DNA of 64,000 nucleotides from Goleter apudmare HA4340-LM2 (GCA_019359495.1 JAHHHF010000073.1:124001-188000), one strand, 5' to 3'. Shown: positions 25,605 through 34,430, counted from the stretch's first letter. Numbers and translations: made by a program. Notes: generated by a model not told the origin, from the letters alone.

Positions 25605-27035
25605 ATGCGGATTCTATTTGTGGCAGCAGAGGCAGCGCCCGTTGCAAAAGTTGGCGGCATGGGTGATGTTGTAGGAGCATTACCTAAAATCTTGAGAAAA
25701 ATGGGGCATGATGTGCGAATATTCTTGCCCTATTACGGCTTCCTGCCAGACAAAATGGAGGTTCCCCCAGAACCAATTTGGCGAGGATATGCCATGTTCC
25801 AGGACTTCGCTGTGTATGAAAGTGTACTGCCGGGTACAGATGTTCCCTTGTACCTGTTTGGCCATCCTGCCTTTCTACCCCGGCGCATCTATTCTGGAGA
25901 TGATGAAGACTGGCGGTTTACCTTGTTTTCTAATGGTGCAGCAGAATTTTGCTGGAATTATTGGAAGCCAGAAATTGTCCATTGTCATGACTGGCATACA
26001 GGGATGATTCCTGTGTGGATGAACCAAGACCCAGATATTACCAGCGTTTTTACCATTCATAATCTAGCCTATCAAGGGCCGTGGCGTTGGTATTTGGAGA
26101 AAATTACTTGGTGTCCTTGGTATATGCAAGGGCATAATACAATGGCCGCAGCAGTGCAATATGCCGATAGGGTAAATACCGTTTCTCCCACCTACGCCGA
26201 GCAAATCAAGACACCTACTTACGGTGAAACAATAGAAGGTTTGTTGTCTTTTATTAGCAGTAAGTTATCTGGGATTATTAACGGCATCGATACAGAAGTT
26301 TATAATCCAGCCGATGACAAATATATCGCCCAAAACTTTACTAGCAACACCCTAGATAAACGCAAGGCGAACAAAATATCTTTGCAAGAAGAAGTTGGCT
26401 TAGAAGTCAACTCTAATGCCTTTTTGGTTGGCATGGTAACACGACTAGTTGAACAAAAAGGCATTGACTTAGTTATCCAAATTCTGGATCGCTTCTTGGC
26501 TTATACTGATGCTCAGTTCGTGTTGTTGGGAACAGGCGATCGCTACTACGAAACTCAAATGTGGCAATTAGCATCCCGCTATCCAGGACGCATGGCAACT
26601 TACCTACTATATAACGACGCCTTGGCACGTCGCATTTACGCTGGGACTGATGCCTTTTTAATGCCTAGCCGTTTTGAACCCTGTGGTATTAGTCAAATGA
26701 TGGCTTTGCGTTACGGTTCTGTACCCATTGTACGCCGTACAGGTGGATTAGTTGATACTGTATCTCATCATGACCCTGTGAATGCAGCAGGTACAGGTTA
26801 CTGCTTTGACCGCTACGAACCCCTGGATTTGTTCACTTGTATGATCCGCGCTTGGGAAGGCTTCCGTTTCAAACCCCAATGGCAGGAATTACAAAAACGT
26901 GGCATGACTCAAGATTTTAGTTGGTATCAATCTGCAAAACAGTACGTGAAACTTTACAGATCAATCTACAGTTTGCCACAAGAAGAACAAGAAGAACAGC
27001 AACCAGAGACAGAGTTAGTGTTAAGTGATAAGTAA
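25605..27035 (+). CDS. glgA: Glycogen synthase (ADP-glucose type, GT5)
   Basis: The N-terminal ADP-glucose loop [14 protein letters not shown] (residues 15-28) and the GT5 motifs [44 protein letters not shown] and [33 protein letters not shown] identify GlgA. It extends alpha-1,4-glucan from ADP-glucose in the cytoplasm. The 476-aa length is typical for cyanobacterial GlgA of the shorter type. A Glu/Gln-rich tail ends the protein. It is monocistronic, with a terminator 32 bases after the stop. Confidence 0.95.
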   Translation: MRILFVAAEAAPVAKVGGMGDVVGALPKILRKMGHDVRIFLPYYGFLPDKMEVPPEPIWRGYAMFQDFAVYESVLPGTDVPLYLFGHPAFLPRRIYSGDDEDWRFTLFSNGAAEFCWNYWKPEIVHCHDWHTGMIPVWMNQDPDITSVFTIHNLAYQGPWRWYLEKITWCPWYMQGHNTMAAAVQYADRVNTVSPTYAEQIKTPTYGETIEGLLSFISSKLSGIINGIDTEVYNPADDKYIAQNFTSNTLDKRKANKISLQEEVGLEVNSNAFLVGMVTRLVEQKGIDLVIQILDRFLAYTDAQFVLLGTGDRYYETQMWQLASRYPGRMATYLLYNDALARRIYAGTDAFLMPSRFEPCGISQMMALRYGSVPIVRRTGGLVDTVSHHDPVNAAGTGYCFDRYEPLDLFTCMIRAWEGFRFKPQWQELQKRGMTQDFSWYQSAKQYVKLYRSIYSLPQEEQEEQQPETELVLSDK

Positions 27036-27066
27036 CTCGTAGCTAATTCAGAATTAGTCATATTTG

Positions 27067-27102
27067 AACTCATGATAGTGCCACTGTTATGAGTTTTTTT
27101 TT
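27067..27102 (+). terminator. Rho-independent terminator of glgA
   Basis: AACTCAT and ATGAGTT pair with inner AGTG/CACT support, followed directly by a run of nine T. It is placed 32 bases after the glgA stop. Confidence 0.85.
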
Positions 27103-27283
27103 ACGAGAAGATTTCCGATAAAAAATCAACTTAGGCAATGTTTGGGGCGATTTCTTGGACTTACACGGTATCACCACCATCAGAGCCACAATCACCTTGA
27201 AACCTTACACAGTAAAGCGTTAATTCCTCTTGCCCTTCTTAAATGAGCGAACGTACAGTTTTGAATTTTGAATTGGTATTATG

Positions 27284-28225
27284 CTACCGCCAATCATCCA
27301 GTGCAAAGACATCCGGGCGATTGTATCCGGGTTCATTTGGTCTATGCATTGCTATTCCAATGGTTTCAGTCCGAAAACCACGAGCTAACATCCGGCGGTA
27401 AGCCTCATCTCGACTAGTATTTACCCCAGCCAGTAATCGTGACATTCCCTGTGCGAAAGTTAATGCTTCACACAAATCTAACAACTGCTCAAAACGACTT
27501 CCTGCATCATTTCCCGGACGCACTGCACCAAACTTGACAAAACAGGTGTTACTCCCGGCTTCCGTACTAACACCTACGTGACAAACCGCAAACCCCGCTA
27601 AACCTGCATCGTCCCATAACAAAACTGTGTCACCCAATCCTTGAGCCTCAACTGTCTGGATTTCCCGTGTTAAATCCAACCCCTCATAAATAGCATCAGT
27701 CACTTGATAACTGGCTTTGAGGCTTTGAGTACGTTCATCTTCACTTAAGAGAGAGTATCTACTTCCTGGGGGTAGAGGTTGGGATGACCGCACCGACTTC
27801 GCTAAAATTGCCGTGAGAAACCGCAGCCGAAAACCAAATTTTTGGTACAGTACATGATGCTTGGGACTCTGAGGAAAAGTCATCAGTCCTGCTAATCTAG
27901 TATCCCATTCAGTAAAACAAGCGATCGCTCTTTCAATTAAACGTTGAGCGATTCCTTGATTCCAAAACTCTGGATGCACACTCAAAGGCCCAAAAAAGCC
28001 AAAGCTACCCCAATTAGTCACCAAGTTAGACCCAATTAACTTACCATCTACCTCCGCCATAAATGCGGCATTCGGCTCAGTTTGCCAACGGTGATGTATG
28101 TAAGCAGCATCCCCAGCAAATTCAGTTGGTTGAGGTAGTCCCAACAATGTACCAAAAGCTAACCGAAAAACATAGTCAGCAGTGGCTAACTCATGCGCTT
28201 GTAATAAACGGATAGAAACATTCAT
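27284..28225 (-). CDS. GNAT-family N-acetyltransferase, probably two tandem GNAT halves, 313 aa
   Basis: The first half has the acetyl-CoA loop region LSVHPEFWNQGIAQRLIERAIACF with the R/Q-x-x-G-x-G/A pattern of GNAT motif A, preceded by AFMAEVDGKLIGSNLVTNWGSFGFFGP. The second half (from about residue 165) resembles a second GNAT fold with AGFAVCHVG and FEQLLDLCEALTFAQGMSRLLAGVN. Such double GNAT proteins modify amino groups of small molecules or proteins. The substrate is unknown. No neighbour suggests a pathway. Confidence 0.82.
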   Translation of the reverse strand: MNVSIRLLQAHELATADYVFRLAFGTLLGLPQPTEFAGDAAYIHHRWQTEPNAAFMAEVDGKLIGSNLVTNWGSFGFFGPLSVHPEFWNQGIAQRLIERAIACFTEWDTRLAGLMTFPQSPKHHVLYQKFGFRLRFLTAILAKSVRSSQPLPPGSRYSLLSEDERTQSLKASYQVTDAIYEGLDLTREIQTVEAQGLGDTVLLWDDAGLAGFAVCHVGVSTEAGSNTCFVKFGAVRPGNDAGSRFEQLLDLCEALTFAQGMSRLLAGVNTSRDEAYRRMLARGFRTETIGIAMHRPNEPGYNRPDVFALDDWR

Positions 28226-28412
28226 CTCGTGATTGTTTTGCCAGTATCAGCTTTCATCCTATGACGTTGGGGTACCAATTGTGCATTACCTGTTATGTAA
28301 ATGAAGACTTTGCAGGTATTTTGAACTCAGACCGACATGATATAAGTGGGTAGACAGAGAACGGTGCTAAAGAATTCGTATATGAAGAACTTGTTAGCTC
28401 TTCAGAAAACAA

Positions 28413-28441
28413 ACTGGGAGAGTAATTATGACTCTCCCAGT
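28413..28441 (-). terminator. Terminator of the Gly-rich peptide gene
   Basis: A perfect 11-bp stem (ACTGGGAGAGT/ACTCTCCCAGT, 7-base loop) is followed on the minus strand by TTGTTTTC. It lies 27 bases after the stop of the peptide gene. Confidence 0.8.
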
Positions 28442-28467
28442 CAATTAACTTTACCAAGAATTAACCC

Positions 28468-28692
28468 TTAACACTTGGATTTAAATCCACGGCCATAGCC
28501 GCCACTGTAACCACTAACACTACCGTAGCCATAACCGCCACTGTGAGAACCATAGCCGCCATAACCGGAGTAGCCAAATCCACCCTGAAGAGACGCTATT
28601 TCTTGGCTAGTTAGTTCATCAAGAAAACTTTCAGAATCATGAAAAAGTTTATAACCGATAATCTCTAATTCATTAATTGCGACATTTGCCAT
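28468..28692 (-). CDS. Double-glycine leader peptide with Gly/Tyr-rich core, 74 aa
   Basis: AAAGGAG lies eight bases before ATG 28692, which fixes the start inside a longer frame. The leader (38 residues) ends ...SFLDELTSQEIASLQGG, a classical double-glycine cleavage site with acidic helix, as in cyanobacterial bacteriocin-like precursors exported by C39-peptidase ABC transporters. The core (36 residues) is Gly, Tyr and Ser repeats (YSGYGGYGSHSGGYGYG...) ending in KSKC. This predicts an exported peptide, possibly with cross-linked Tyr or Cys. No transporter gene is in the window. Confidence 0.8.
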   Translation of the reverse strand: MANVAINELEIIGYKLFHDSESFLDELTSQEIASLQGGFGYSGYGGYGSHSGGYGYGSVSGYSGGYGRGFKSKC

Positions 28693-29083
28693 TGGCTTTA
28701 CTCCTTTGTTTTGCAAGATTAGACTGTTTAACTTGTGTTTTGTCTAATCTAATTAGATGTTGGCAAAATGACTATGATAATTCAAGGTTTTAAAGCCCAA
28801 TAATTAGACACAAATTCAATATTTATGTCCGTTTTATTCTATATTACATTCACAGGAATTTGATATTAAGCTACTTGTAATGCTAGTTGAATGTGTTATT
28901 GTAATTGCTTGATTAAATCTACTATTTTCTCGTAAGCTACTTTCTTGTTTTGGTGTTTAAGGTACTCAGATACCTTATTTAAATTAGCGATCGCTCTTTG
29001 ATGATATCTGGGTAATCCGAGTTACCCTGACTCTTTACATTTCTCTACAGAGAGCCTCTAAGATACCAGTAGAGTTGAATTTG

Positions 29084-29429
29084 TGGAACATCCCAAATGT
29101 GCAATTGTACTGTCATGCTTCGCTTCACTTAGTTACGCTTAGAGGTTGTTTGAAAAGTCTAAATTAATACTAGCCCTGGCGATTAGAAATCGCGCGCCAC
29201 TTGCTACAAGTCGGGAAACCCGCCCACGGTGCTGTCTCCTCAAAGGAGTGGCTTGGCTACACAGACGAAACCCACGGAGGTGGGTTTGAAAGGCCTAATT
29301 TTTGCTTAGTCCGCGCAGGCGGACTTTGTTTGTGTAGTAGCGAATTATATCCGCCCAAAACTTTTCAAACATCCAAACATCCTCTTAGAACGACTATGTA
29401 GGGTATTTTTACAAAATTGGGATACTCCC
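29084..29429. mobile_element. Nested degenerate mobile repeats (MITE relative with an inner inverted-repeat element)
   Basis: The outer ends GGAACATCCCAAATGTG and ACAAAATTGGGATACTCCC are diverged ends of the MITE family at 2171 and 12071, in reverse orientation. Inside, AGAGGTTGTTTGAAAAGT (29141) is mirrored by ACTTTTCAAACATCC...ATCCTCT (29360-29385), a second element that holds several small hairpins. No gene is supported; the rest of 28717-29083 shows a HIP1-like word and nothing else. Confidence 0.6.
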
Positions 29430-29432
29430 TTT

Positions 29433-30137
29433 TTAATCGCCAATTTCAGAAGGCAAATCTTGTTCTAGTTGCAATAATTCATTTAATATTGCATTTGTAA
29501 ATTTTATACCTTTCAAGTAAGAATAGTAAGCTGCCACTGGCACTGTCAATACATCACTCCAAGCTTGTTCTGCTTTGTGGAAATCTTGAATTTTTGTATT
29601 ATTTGCAGAGCATAAGCTCTTATGTACGAATCCTAAGTGCTGGATTTCCCTTATTTCTGGCAGATGAGAAGCCAATTCGTGATGATAGTCTCTGACTGTC
29701 AGTAGATAGTCATAAATCTGGCGAGAGAGTCGTTTTCCAACTGGCTGTAATAAGTTACAAGCTAGCGCAGGAAGAATATGCCAAGTCTCCGCCAATAAAT
29801 CTTGACCTAATCCTGATATTTCAGCAGGAATCAGCAAATCTATATCACTAATAAAATCCGTTTCTACTGATAGCAACATCACATAAACAATCAACCACTG
29901 TTCCTCTATCTCTTCAGACATTTCAGGTTCTTTGACAATCATTACATAACGCGGTGGTGAGTTACCTGCCAAAAAACTTCGTGCTAAGGAAGAGTACAAA
30001 GTCTGTTGCTCTTGACTTGTGAAATCCAAAGGATTTCGTACTAAACAATTTACCTGCCAAATTTCTCCAGGTTGTGGCGTTTGGACATTATACCTCTGTC
30101 TATTAAAAAAAAAGAAGTTACCTAAATTTAAACGCAT
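29433..30137 (-). CDS. Hypothetical protein downstream of the sigma factor, 234 aa
   Basis: The sequence starts MRLNLGNFFFFNRQRYNVQTPQPGEIWQVNCLV, the 'PGEIWQV' phrase recurring in proteins encoded next to cyanobacterial sigma-70-family factors. The middle is hydrophobic (WLIVYVMLLSVETDFISDIDLLIP) and the C-terminal half is helical. There is no transmembrane anchor of usual length and no Zn motif, so it is not a classical anti-sigma protein. It is the only gene between the sigma factor and the repeats and is on the same strand (gap 146 bases), so a partner or target role for the sigma factor is plausible. Confidence 0.6.
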   Translation of the reverse strand: MRLNLGNFFFFNRQRYNVQTPQPGEIWQVNCLVRNPLDFTSQEQQTLYSSLARSFLAGNSPPRYVMIVKEPEMSEEIEEQWLIVYVMLLSVETDFISDIDLLIPAEISGLGQDLLAETWHILPALACNLLQPVGKRLSRQIYDYLLTVRDYHHELASHLPEIREIQHLGFVHKSLCSANNTKIQDFHKAEQAWSDVLTVPVAAYYSYLKGIKFTNAILNELLQLEQDLPSEIGD

Positions 30138-30282
30138 ATATTCTCACTCTCATACAACGAGAATTGACTAGCAAAGTCTCAAGACATGATAGTATTTAAT
30201 CTATATATTAGTTAACCATTAAATACCTTCAAATACGATGATTTGTCTTGATAATCAAATTACCAGGCAACATTTTATGGGC

Positions 30283-30930
30283 TTACCACTGCTTTGTTGA
30301 GCAATTATCTGGTGTCTTCTGCTGGCGACTTCTTTGCAGTTTATTCTTCATATCTTTAATTTCCAATACTCCTAATAACTCAGCGATACGTCCTAAGAGT
30401 TCTTGCCATCGCTTGGAAACTTCACCCTGGCTAATTCTTAATTCAGTGGCAATTTGAATTTGTGTTTTACCATCAACTTTTCCTTGCCATAATTTCAGAT
30501 AATTTCGGTGGGGATAGCATTTATCAAGTTGATAAATAGACTCTCGTGCTTGCAGAATTAAATCTGCACGCTCTATTGCATCCAATGTGCTCAATTCATC
30601 AGGAATTGTTTCTAATAAAGACATATCTGTGCCTGGGATATTGTCATCTAAACTCTGGCACTTCCGCAGACTTTCTCTACGAACAGAATCAATAATTACA
30701 CATCTGGCTACAGCAATAGCCCAGTAATAAAACTGTTCTACACTCCCTTGCCGAAACTTTCCCGCTTGAAAAGCAAGGAAGACTTTTAAATGGGCAGTCT
30801 GAACAGCATCTTCCCAAGAAAGACTTGTGCCCCTAGTGTATTTACGAGCAATCTTTTCTAATCTCTGGCGATAGCTCAGGCTGAGCATAACTTCTTGATA
30901 AGCAGACAATGATTCCTGTTGTAATAGCAT
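30283..30930 (-). CDS. Sigma-70-family (ECF-like) RNA polymerase sigma factor, 215 aa
   Basis: Region 2 is seen at about residues 20-85 (LEKIARKYTRGTSLSWEDAVQTAHLKVFLAFQAGKFRQGSVEQFYYWAIAVARCVIIDSVRRE), including the core-binding AEDAVQ-like and -10 helix AVARCVIIDSVRR. Region 4 lies at about 130-185 (YRNYLKLWQGKVDGKTQIQIATELRISQGEVSKRWQELLGRIAELL) with a helix-turn-helix. Length and domains fit an ECF-type factor. It is transcribed away from the peptide gene array at 31730 onwards, with an 800-base divergent region between, making it a candidate regulator of the array. Confidence 0.85.
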   Translation of the reverse strand: MLLQQESLSAYQEVMLSLSYRQRLEKIARKYTRGTSLSWEDAVQTAHLKVFLAFQAGKFRQGSVEQFYYWAIAVARCVIIDSVRRESLRKCQSLDDNIPGTDMSLLETIPDELSTLDAIERADLILQARESIYQLDKCYPHRNYLKLWQGKVDGKTQIQIATELRISQGEVSKRWQELLGRIAELLGVLEIKDMKNKLQRSRQQKTPDNCSTKQW

Positions 30931-31729
30931 AAGTTATTAGGCAAAGTTAATTTTCTAGTCCAGATACATCTAACCGTTCAAAACACACTAACTAAATAGT
31001 GATAAATTTCTGTGCCTTGCTTTATCTACTATGTTTTTTTCTGGATTAGTTGTGCTTTATGGCAAGGTTCAGGTGAATTTCCAGTAAGACAACTCACTTT
31101 CTAAAGTAAATTTTAGGCAAAATCAACAAAATAACAATATTATTGAACAAGCAAAATAGACAATAGTACCTGTATTATTACTTTTATCTTTTTAATCAAG
31201 ACATAAAAAAAATGATAAAAAGTGCTATTGAATAGCATAAAATTCTTAAATAACTTGGTTGCAGCTAAATTATTGACAAGTAAGACAAACAAATGCATGC
31301 ATGGCATTTATGAAATCCTTGCTGCATAAGGATATTTTTGAAAAAATAGGCTAAAACATAAAACGTTCAAACTCTTGCCATTCAAGGATTCTTATACTTC
31401 AGATAGTTTGCTCTGTATTTACGACTTGATAATAAAATATTCAGATTCTAAAAAATATTTATAGGACAATATTTCAATAATTTAGTCTATTTTATCTCAA
31501 TACATAATTGCTATGTAAAATTTTGTACTTATTATTATGTAGTACATTTTATAAGGAAAATGCTGATGCTAACATCAACAAAAGAGACAGAAAAACAGGA
31601 TTTATGTCTTTTAAAGTTTACAATATATCTGGTAATAATATGGTTGTTTACATATAATTTTTAGTGGGAATAGTTCAGTCATGCAATCAATTGAAAGTCA
31701 ATTCTACTTACACCAGAGAAACTAACACC
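30931..31729. other. Long AT-rich divergent intergenic region upstream of the peptide array
   Basis: About 800 bases, very AT-rich, without a gene above 60 codons. It must hold the promoters of the sigma factor and of the first array gene. No canonical pair could be assigned because AT content is too high for pattern matching to be informative. Confidence 0.4.
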
Positions 31730-31996
31730 ATGACTCAGATCATAATTTCTACCTTACAACCTAATTCCATAAAAACATTTCTCCACAATCTAACTGTTGA
31801 GAAAGCTGAAACTATATTGGGAAGTTTTTATCCCTCTGGAATTGGCATACTCAACGTTACTGATAGTACTTATATCTATAATTCTCCTCGATTAGATCGA
31901 AGGTATTGGGCTGTAGGTCCATATTCATCTACAAGCAACGAGAATGATTTCAATTCAGTAAATTATTCAAGGTCAATCTACAATAGATTTCTCTAG
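31730..31996 (+). CDS. Array peptide A1 (family A), 88 aa, Gly-Ser at the leader junction
   Basis: The start at 31730 aligns with the other family members; the longer upstream frame is unsupported. The leader reads MTQIIISTLQ...FLHNLTVEKAETILGS, followed by a core with conserved phrases IGILNVTDSTYIY, RLDRRYWAVG and YSRSIYNRF. The relatives have ETILGG; here Gly-Ser replaces Gly-Gly, which may weaken double-glycine processing. The core is conserved in the family, unlike the hypervariable cores of many ribosomal peptide families. Confidence 0.7.
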   Translation: MTQIIISTLQPNSIKTFLHNLTVEKAETILGSFYPSGIGILNVTDSTYIYNSPRLDRRYWAVGPYSSTSNENDFNSVNYSRSIYNRFL

Positions 31997-32112
31997 TAGT
32001 TTTTCAGCATCATTGGTACAGTTTGCCAAAGACTGATTGATAGAGTTTTTGATAGTGCAATACAATCAATTAATCAAGAGTCAAATCTACTTACTTCAGA
32101 AGAACTAAGATC

Positions 32113-32373
32113 ATGGCTAAAATCACAATTTCTAATTTACGTACTTATTCTATAGAACCATTTATCCACAACCTAACTTCAGAGCTATCTGAAACTATAT
32201 TGGGAGGTTTTTATACCTCTGGTATTGGCATAATGAACATTACTGATAGTACTTATCTATATGATTCTCCTCGAGCAGATCGAAGATTTTATGCTATAGG
32301 TATAAAATCATTTTCAAGCAACGAGAATTCATACAATTCATTAGACTATGGAAGGACAATATATAATGGCTAA
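32113..32373 (+). CDS. Array peptide A2 (family A), 86 aa
   Basis: MAKITISNL...FIHNLTSELSETILGG forms a 32-residue leader with a canonical Gly-Gly end. The core (54 residues) has IGIMNITDSTYLYDSPRADRRFYAIG and DYGRTIYNG. The usual family ending (SIYN-aromatic) is cut to YNG because the stop lies inside the ATGGCTAA start of the following decayed copy, suggesting a deletion fused the two copies. The upstream sequence TTCAGAAGAACTAAGATC resembles those of A1 and A3. Confidence 0.75.
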   Translation: MAKITISNLRTYSIEPFIHNLTSELSETILGGFYTSGIGIMNITDSTYLYDSPRADRRFYAIGIKSFSSNENSYNSLDYGRTIYNG

Positions 32374-32623
32374 AATCTCAAATTACGTCTTACCTTCTCA
32401 TCTTATAAAGGTATTTACCCACAATATACTCCAGAGGCATCTGAAAGTATATTGACAGGTTTTTATCCTCCTACAATTGGCATAATGAACATTACTGTTA
32501 GTACTTATCTCTATAAATCTCCTTGAGCAAAACGAAGATTTTGGGGTGTATATCTAAAATCATTGGCAAGCAATGAGAGTAAGTACAATTCATTAGATAA
32601 TTCCAGGCTAATCTATGATTAAA
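32366..32623 (+). pseudogene. Decayed fourth copy of family A (frameshift plus premature stop)
   Basis: The first codons read MAKISNYVLPSHLIKVFTHN, then a one-base deletion shifts the frame. In the shifted frame TPEASESILTGFYPP...IGIMNITVSTYLYKSP continues, followed by a stop in place of Arg (CGA to TGA) and RRFWGVYLKSLASNESKYNSLDNSRLIYD. The junction Gly-Gly has become Thr-Gly. The ATG overlaps the stop of A2. It cannot make the family product. Confidence 0.85.
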
Positions 32624-32694
32624 TTATTCAGTAGTTCTGGATAATTGTTGCAACCGTAGGGCAAAAAAGTGTTAATAAAGTTTTTGATAGTGAC

Positions 32695-32737
32695 TCGGAC
32701 TTCTTACAAGTAAGAAATCCGGGTTGTGTTTTTTTAG
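32695..32737 (+). terminator. Terminator after the A2/decayed copy pair
   Basis: TCGGACTTCTTAC pairs with GTAAGAAATCCGG, followed by GTTGTGTTTTTTTA. The whole block from 32640 to about 32840 recurs after A3 at 33413-33600. Confidence 0.75.
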
Positions 32738-33139
32738 CAGATTCACGGGCGTTATCTCAAGAGTCTTTCAACAAAAAAACAGCGAATTCACTGAGGTTTG
32801 AGAAGATAAGTATGCGGTAAATACAGAAATTTTACACTCCGCTACGCTGTCTTCAATATGGCAGATAAGCGCCTGCTTAAAACAACTTCTTAAGTCTGTT
32901 AGCTTCTTCGCCAATAAAAATATTTTGGAATATTTTGCATCGAGTGTTCGTTAAAGGAAGTAGGAATGGTTCACTATTAAGTTTACAAATAGACAGGAAA
33001 GTTTGACTATCAGCAAAATATGATCTTACCAAGATACCCACGGCTTAAAAATGAGTGAAGTGGGCATATTATCATTTAAAAATTCTTGTTTTATAGATGT
33101 TTAAAAGTCAATTATACTTACTTCAGAGGCAACAAAATC
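32738..33139. repeat. Gene-free stretch containing a duplicated 100-base block (32911-33010)
   Basis: Bases 32911-33010 (...TTCGTTAAAGGAAGTAGGAATGGTTCACTATTAAGTTTACAAATAGACAGG...) recur at 33987-34086 with about 85% identity, with no gap. It probably carries a promoter for the following peptide gene in both places. The remaining sequence between 32738 and 32910 shows nothing further. Confidence 0.7.
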
Positions 33140-33406
33140 ATGGCTAAAGTCGTAATTTCTGTCTTATATCCTCATGCTATAAAGGCATTTATCCACAATA
33201 TAACTCCGGAGCAAGCTGAAACTATATTAGGAGGTACTTATCCCTATAGTTTTTTCGTAATGAATACTTCTGATAGCCTTTACATTGGTGCTACACGAGC
33301 AGATCAAAGACTGTATGCCGTAGGTGCATATTCAACCAATGTCAGTGATAATAAATACGATACAGTAGACTATTCAAGGTCTATTCTTAACACCTTTATT
33401 TATTAG
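33140..33406 (+). CDS. Array peptide A3 (family A), 88 aa
   Basis: The leader reads MAKVVISVLY...FIHNITPEQAETILGG, followed by the core TYPYSFFVMNTSDSLYIG, RADQRLYAVGAYS and VDYSRSILNTFIY. Start 33140 aligns with the family; CAGAGG stands about ten bases before. The core keeps the TDS-like, RAD-R and Y-S-R-S blocks of A1 and A2. It is followed by a strong terminator at 33466, so it is transcribed as a single gene or the end of a unit. Confidence 0.75.
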   Translation: MAKVVISVLYPHAIKAFIHNITPEQAETILGGTYPYSFFVMNTSDSLYIGATRADQRLYAVGAYSTNVSDNKYDTVDYSRSILNTFIY

Positions 33407-33465
33407 TTATTGACAATTGTTGCAACTGTTGGGTAAAAAAGTATTGATAAAGTTTTTGATAGTGA

Positions 33466-33508
33466 TCCGGACTTCTTTCTCGCAAGAAATCCGGGTTGTG
33501 TTTTTTTA
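33466..33508 (+). terminator. Terminator after A3
   Basis: TCCGGACTTCTTT pairs with AAGAAATCCGGG (one bulge), followed by TTGTGTTTTTTTAG. It duplicates the terminator at 32695-32737. Confidence 0.8.
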
Positions 33509-33599
33509 GTAGATTTACAGGCGTTATCTCACTAATCTCTCAACAAAAAACCCCAGCGAATTCGCTGAGGCTTGAGAAGGCAAGTATTAGGAGTAAATC

Positions 33600-33629
33600 A
33601 TGGCAGAAACCGATATCAAAAAATCTTAG
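33600..33629 (+). other. Very short frame with strong ribosome site, probably a stub
   Basis: ATG 33600 follows AGGAG at six bases but stops after nine codons (MAETDIKKS). One extra A in the run at 33618-33624 would give MAETDIKKILAKVLGN and then a stop. Read as the remains of a gene start, not a product. Confidence 0.25.
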
Positions 33630-33653
33630 CCAAGGTTCTAGGCAATTAAAACT

Positions 33654-33758
33654 ATGTCTATCTATGAATTTAATGATGATCTGTTTCTTCCGTTCTTATC
33701 TTCTTTAACGAATACTCAATGCAAATTATTCCTAACCTCGTCACAAAAATCAGGTTAA
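33654..33758 (+). CDS. Possible 34-aa protein or fragment
   Basis: MSIYEFNDDLFLPFLSSLTNTQC... has a protein-like start and faintly recalls the N-terminus of small DUF3944-type cyanobacterial proteins. No ribosome site is evident. Kept at low confidence as a remnant. The rest of 33407-34208 has no gene; it contains a perfect CAGCGAATTCGCTG palindrome at 33553-33566 and the repeated blocks listed separately. Confidence 0.2.
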   Translation: MSIYEFNDDLFLPFLSSLTNTQCKLFLTSSQKSG

Positions 33759-33986
33759 AGCTGTAACTCAATCTCTATAAGAGTTTAGGAGAATATCTAA
33801 ATCTGTTAGCTTCAAGTTTTACCAACTTGGAATCAAGCCATATATAGTCAGCTACTGCTGTATTCATTGAACTGACTCTATTTAGTGCAGAGTTTTGCAA
33901 CTTAGCTATCAGGATTTCAGGCTGCACAAGTTGTAGAGTTTGATTGGTACAGTCTTTTATAGGACTTAAGCCCTTCAAGTTATTTG

Positions 33987-34086
33987 CTAATAAAGATATT
34001 TCGGAATATTCTCCATCGAATGTTCGTTAAAGGAAATAGGAACGGTTCACTATTAAGTTCACAAATAGACAAGCAAGTTTGACTAT
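33987..34086. repeat. Second copy of the 100-base block seen at 32911-33010
   Basis: The block begins CTAATAAAGATATTTCGG and includes TTCGTTAAAGGAAATAGGAACGG and TTCACTATTAAGTTCACAAATAGACAAGC. The two copies align without a gap at an offset of 1,076 bases. Here it lies upstream of family B rather than family A, so the two peptide families may share control. Confidence 0.75.
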
Positions 34087-34104
34087 TCGCAACTATTTTA
34101 CTTG

Positions 34105-34208
34105 GATATTTACCTTGATGTGATCTGTGACTGAAAAAGATATGCGTACCTTTTCACTATGGAAAAGTGCCGCTTCACTCTTGAAACTGATGTTGTTAAT
34201 TACACAAT
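34105..34208 (+). promoter_or_regulatory. Conserved 104-base upstream region of B1
   Basis: GATATTTACCTTGATGTGATCTGTGACTG opens this block, which ends in TGTTAATTACACAAT at the ATG. The same block stands at 35113-35216 before B3, at the same distance from the start codon with no insertion or deletion. Conservation up to the ATG suggests a shared promoter and leader. Confidence 0.65.
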
Positions 34209-34430
34209 ATGCTGCAAATTATCGATCTAGAAAATAAGGAACTGTTGAGCGAAATTTCTAACAAAGAATCTGCTGCTGTCACAGGTGGTGGACCTATTAG
34301 TGCTCTGCAATATTTCTTGTTGATTAATTACCTTCCATTGCCCGCCGACGTGCGCCCAATTCTACAAGCAAATGGATATAATATCCTATTTAATGCTGCG
34401 GCTCCTCTCAACGGCATCATAAGTGATTAG
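34209..34430 (+). CDS. Array peptide B1 (family B), 73 aa
   Basis: A 27-residue leader MLQIIDLENKELLSEISNKESAAVTGG shows a Gly-Gly end and the E-x-S-x-x-E-S pattern shared with B2 and B3. The core (46 residues) is hydrophobic, GPISALQYFLLINYLPLPADVRPILQANGYNILFNAAAP..., with no Cys. Hydrophobic Cys-free cores are typical of class IId-like or unmodified bacteriocins. Start ATG 34209 is shared with a conserved leader block. Confidence 0.75.
   Translation: MLQIIDLENKELLSEISNKESAAVTGGGPISALQYFLLINYLPLPADVRPILQANGYNILFNAAAPLNGIISD

Noticed and set aside
29201-29401. 66-codon frame in the nested repeat region
   Set aside because: The frame runs across palindromic repeat sequence and has no start signal.
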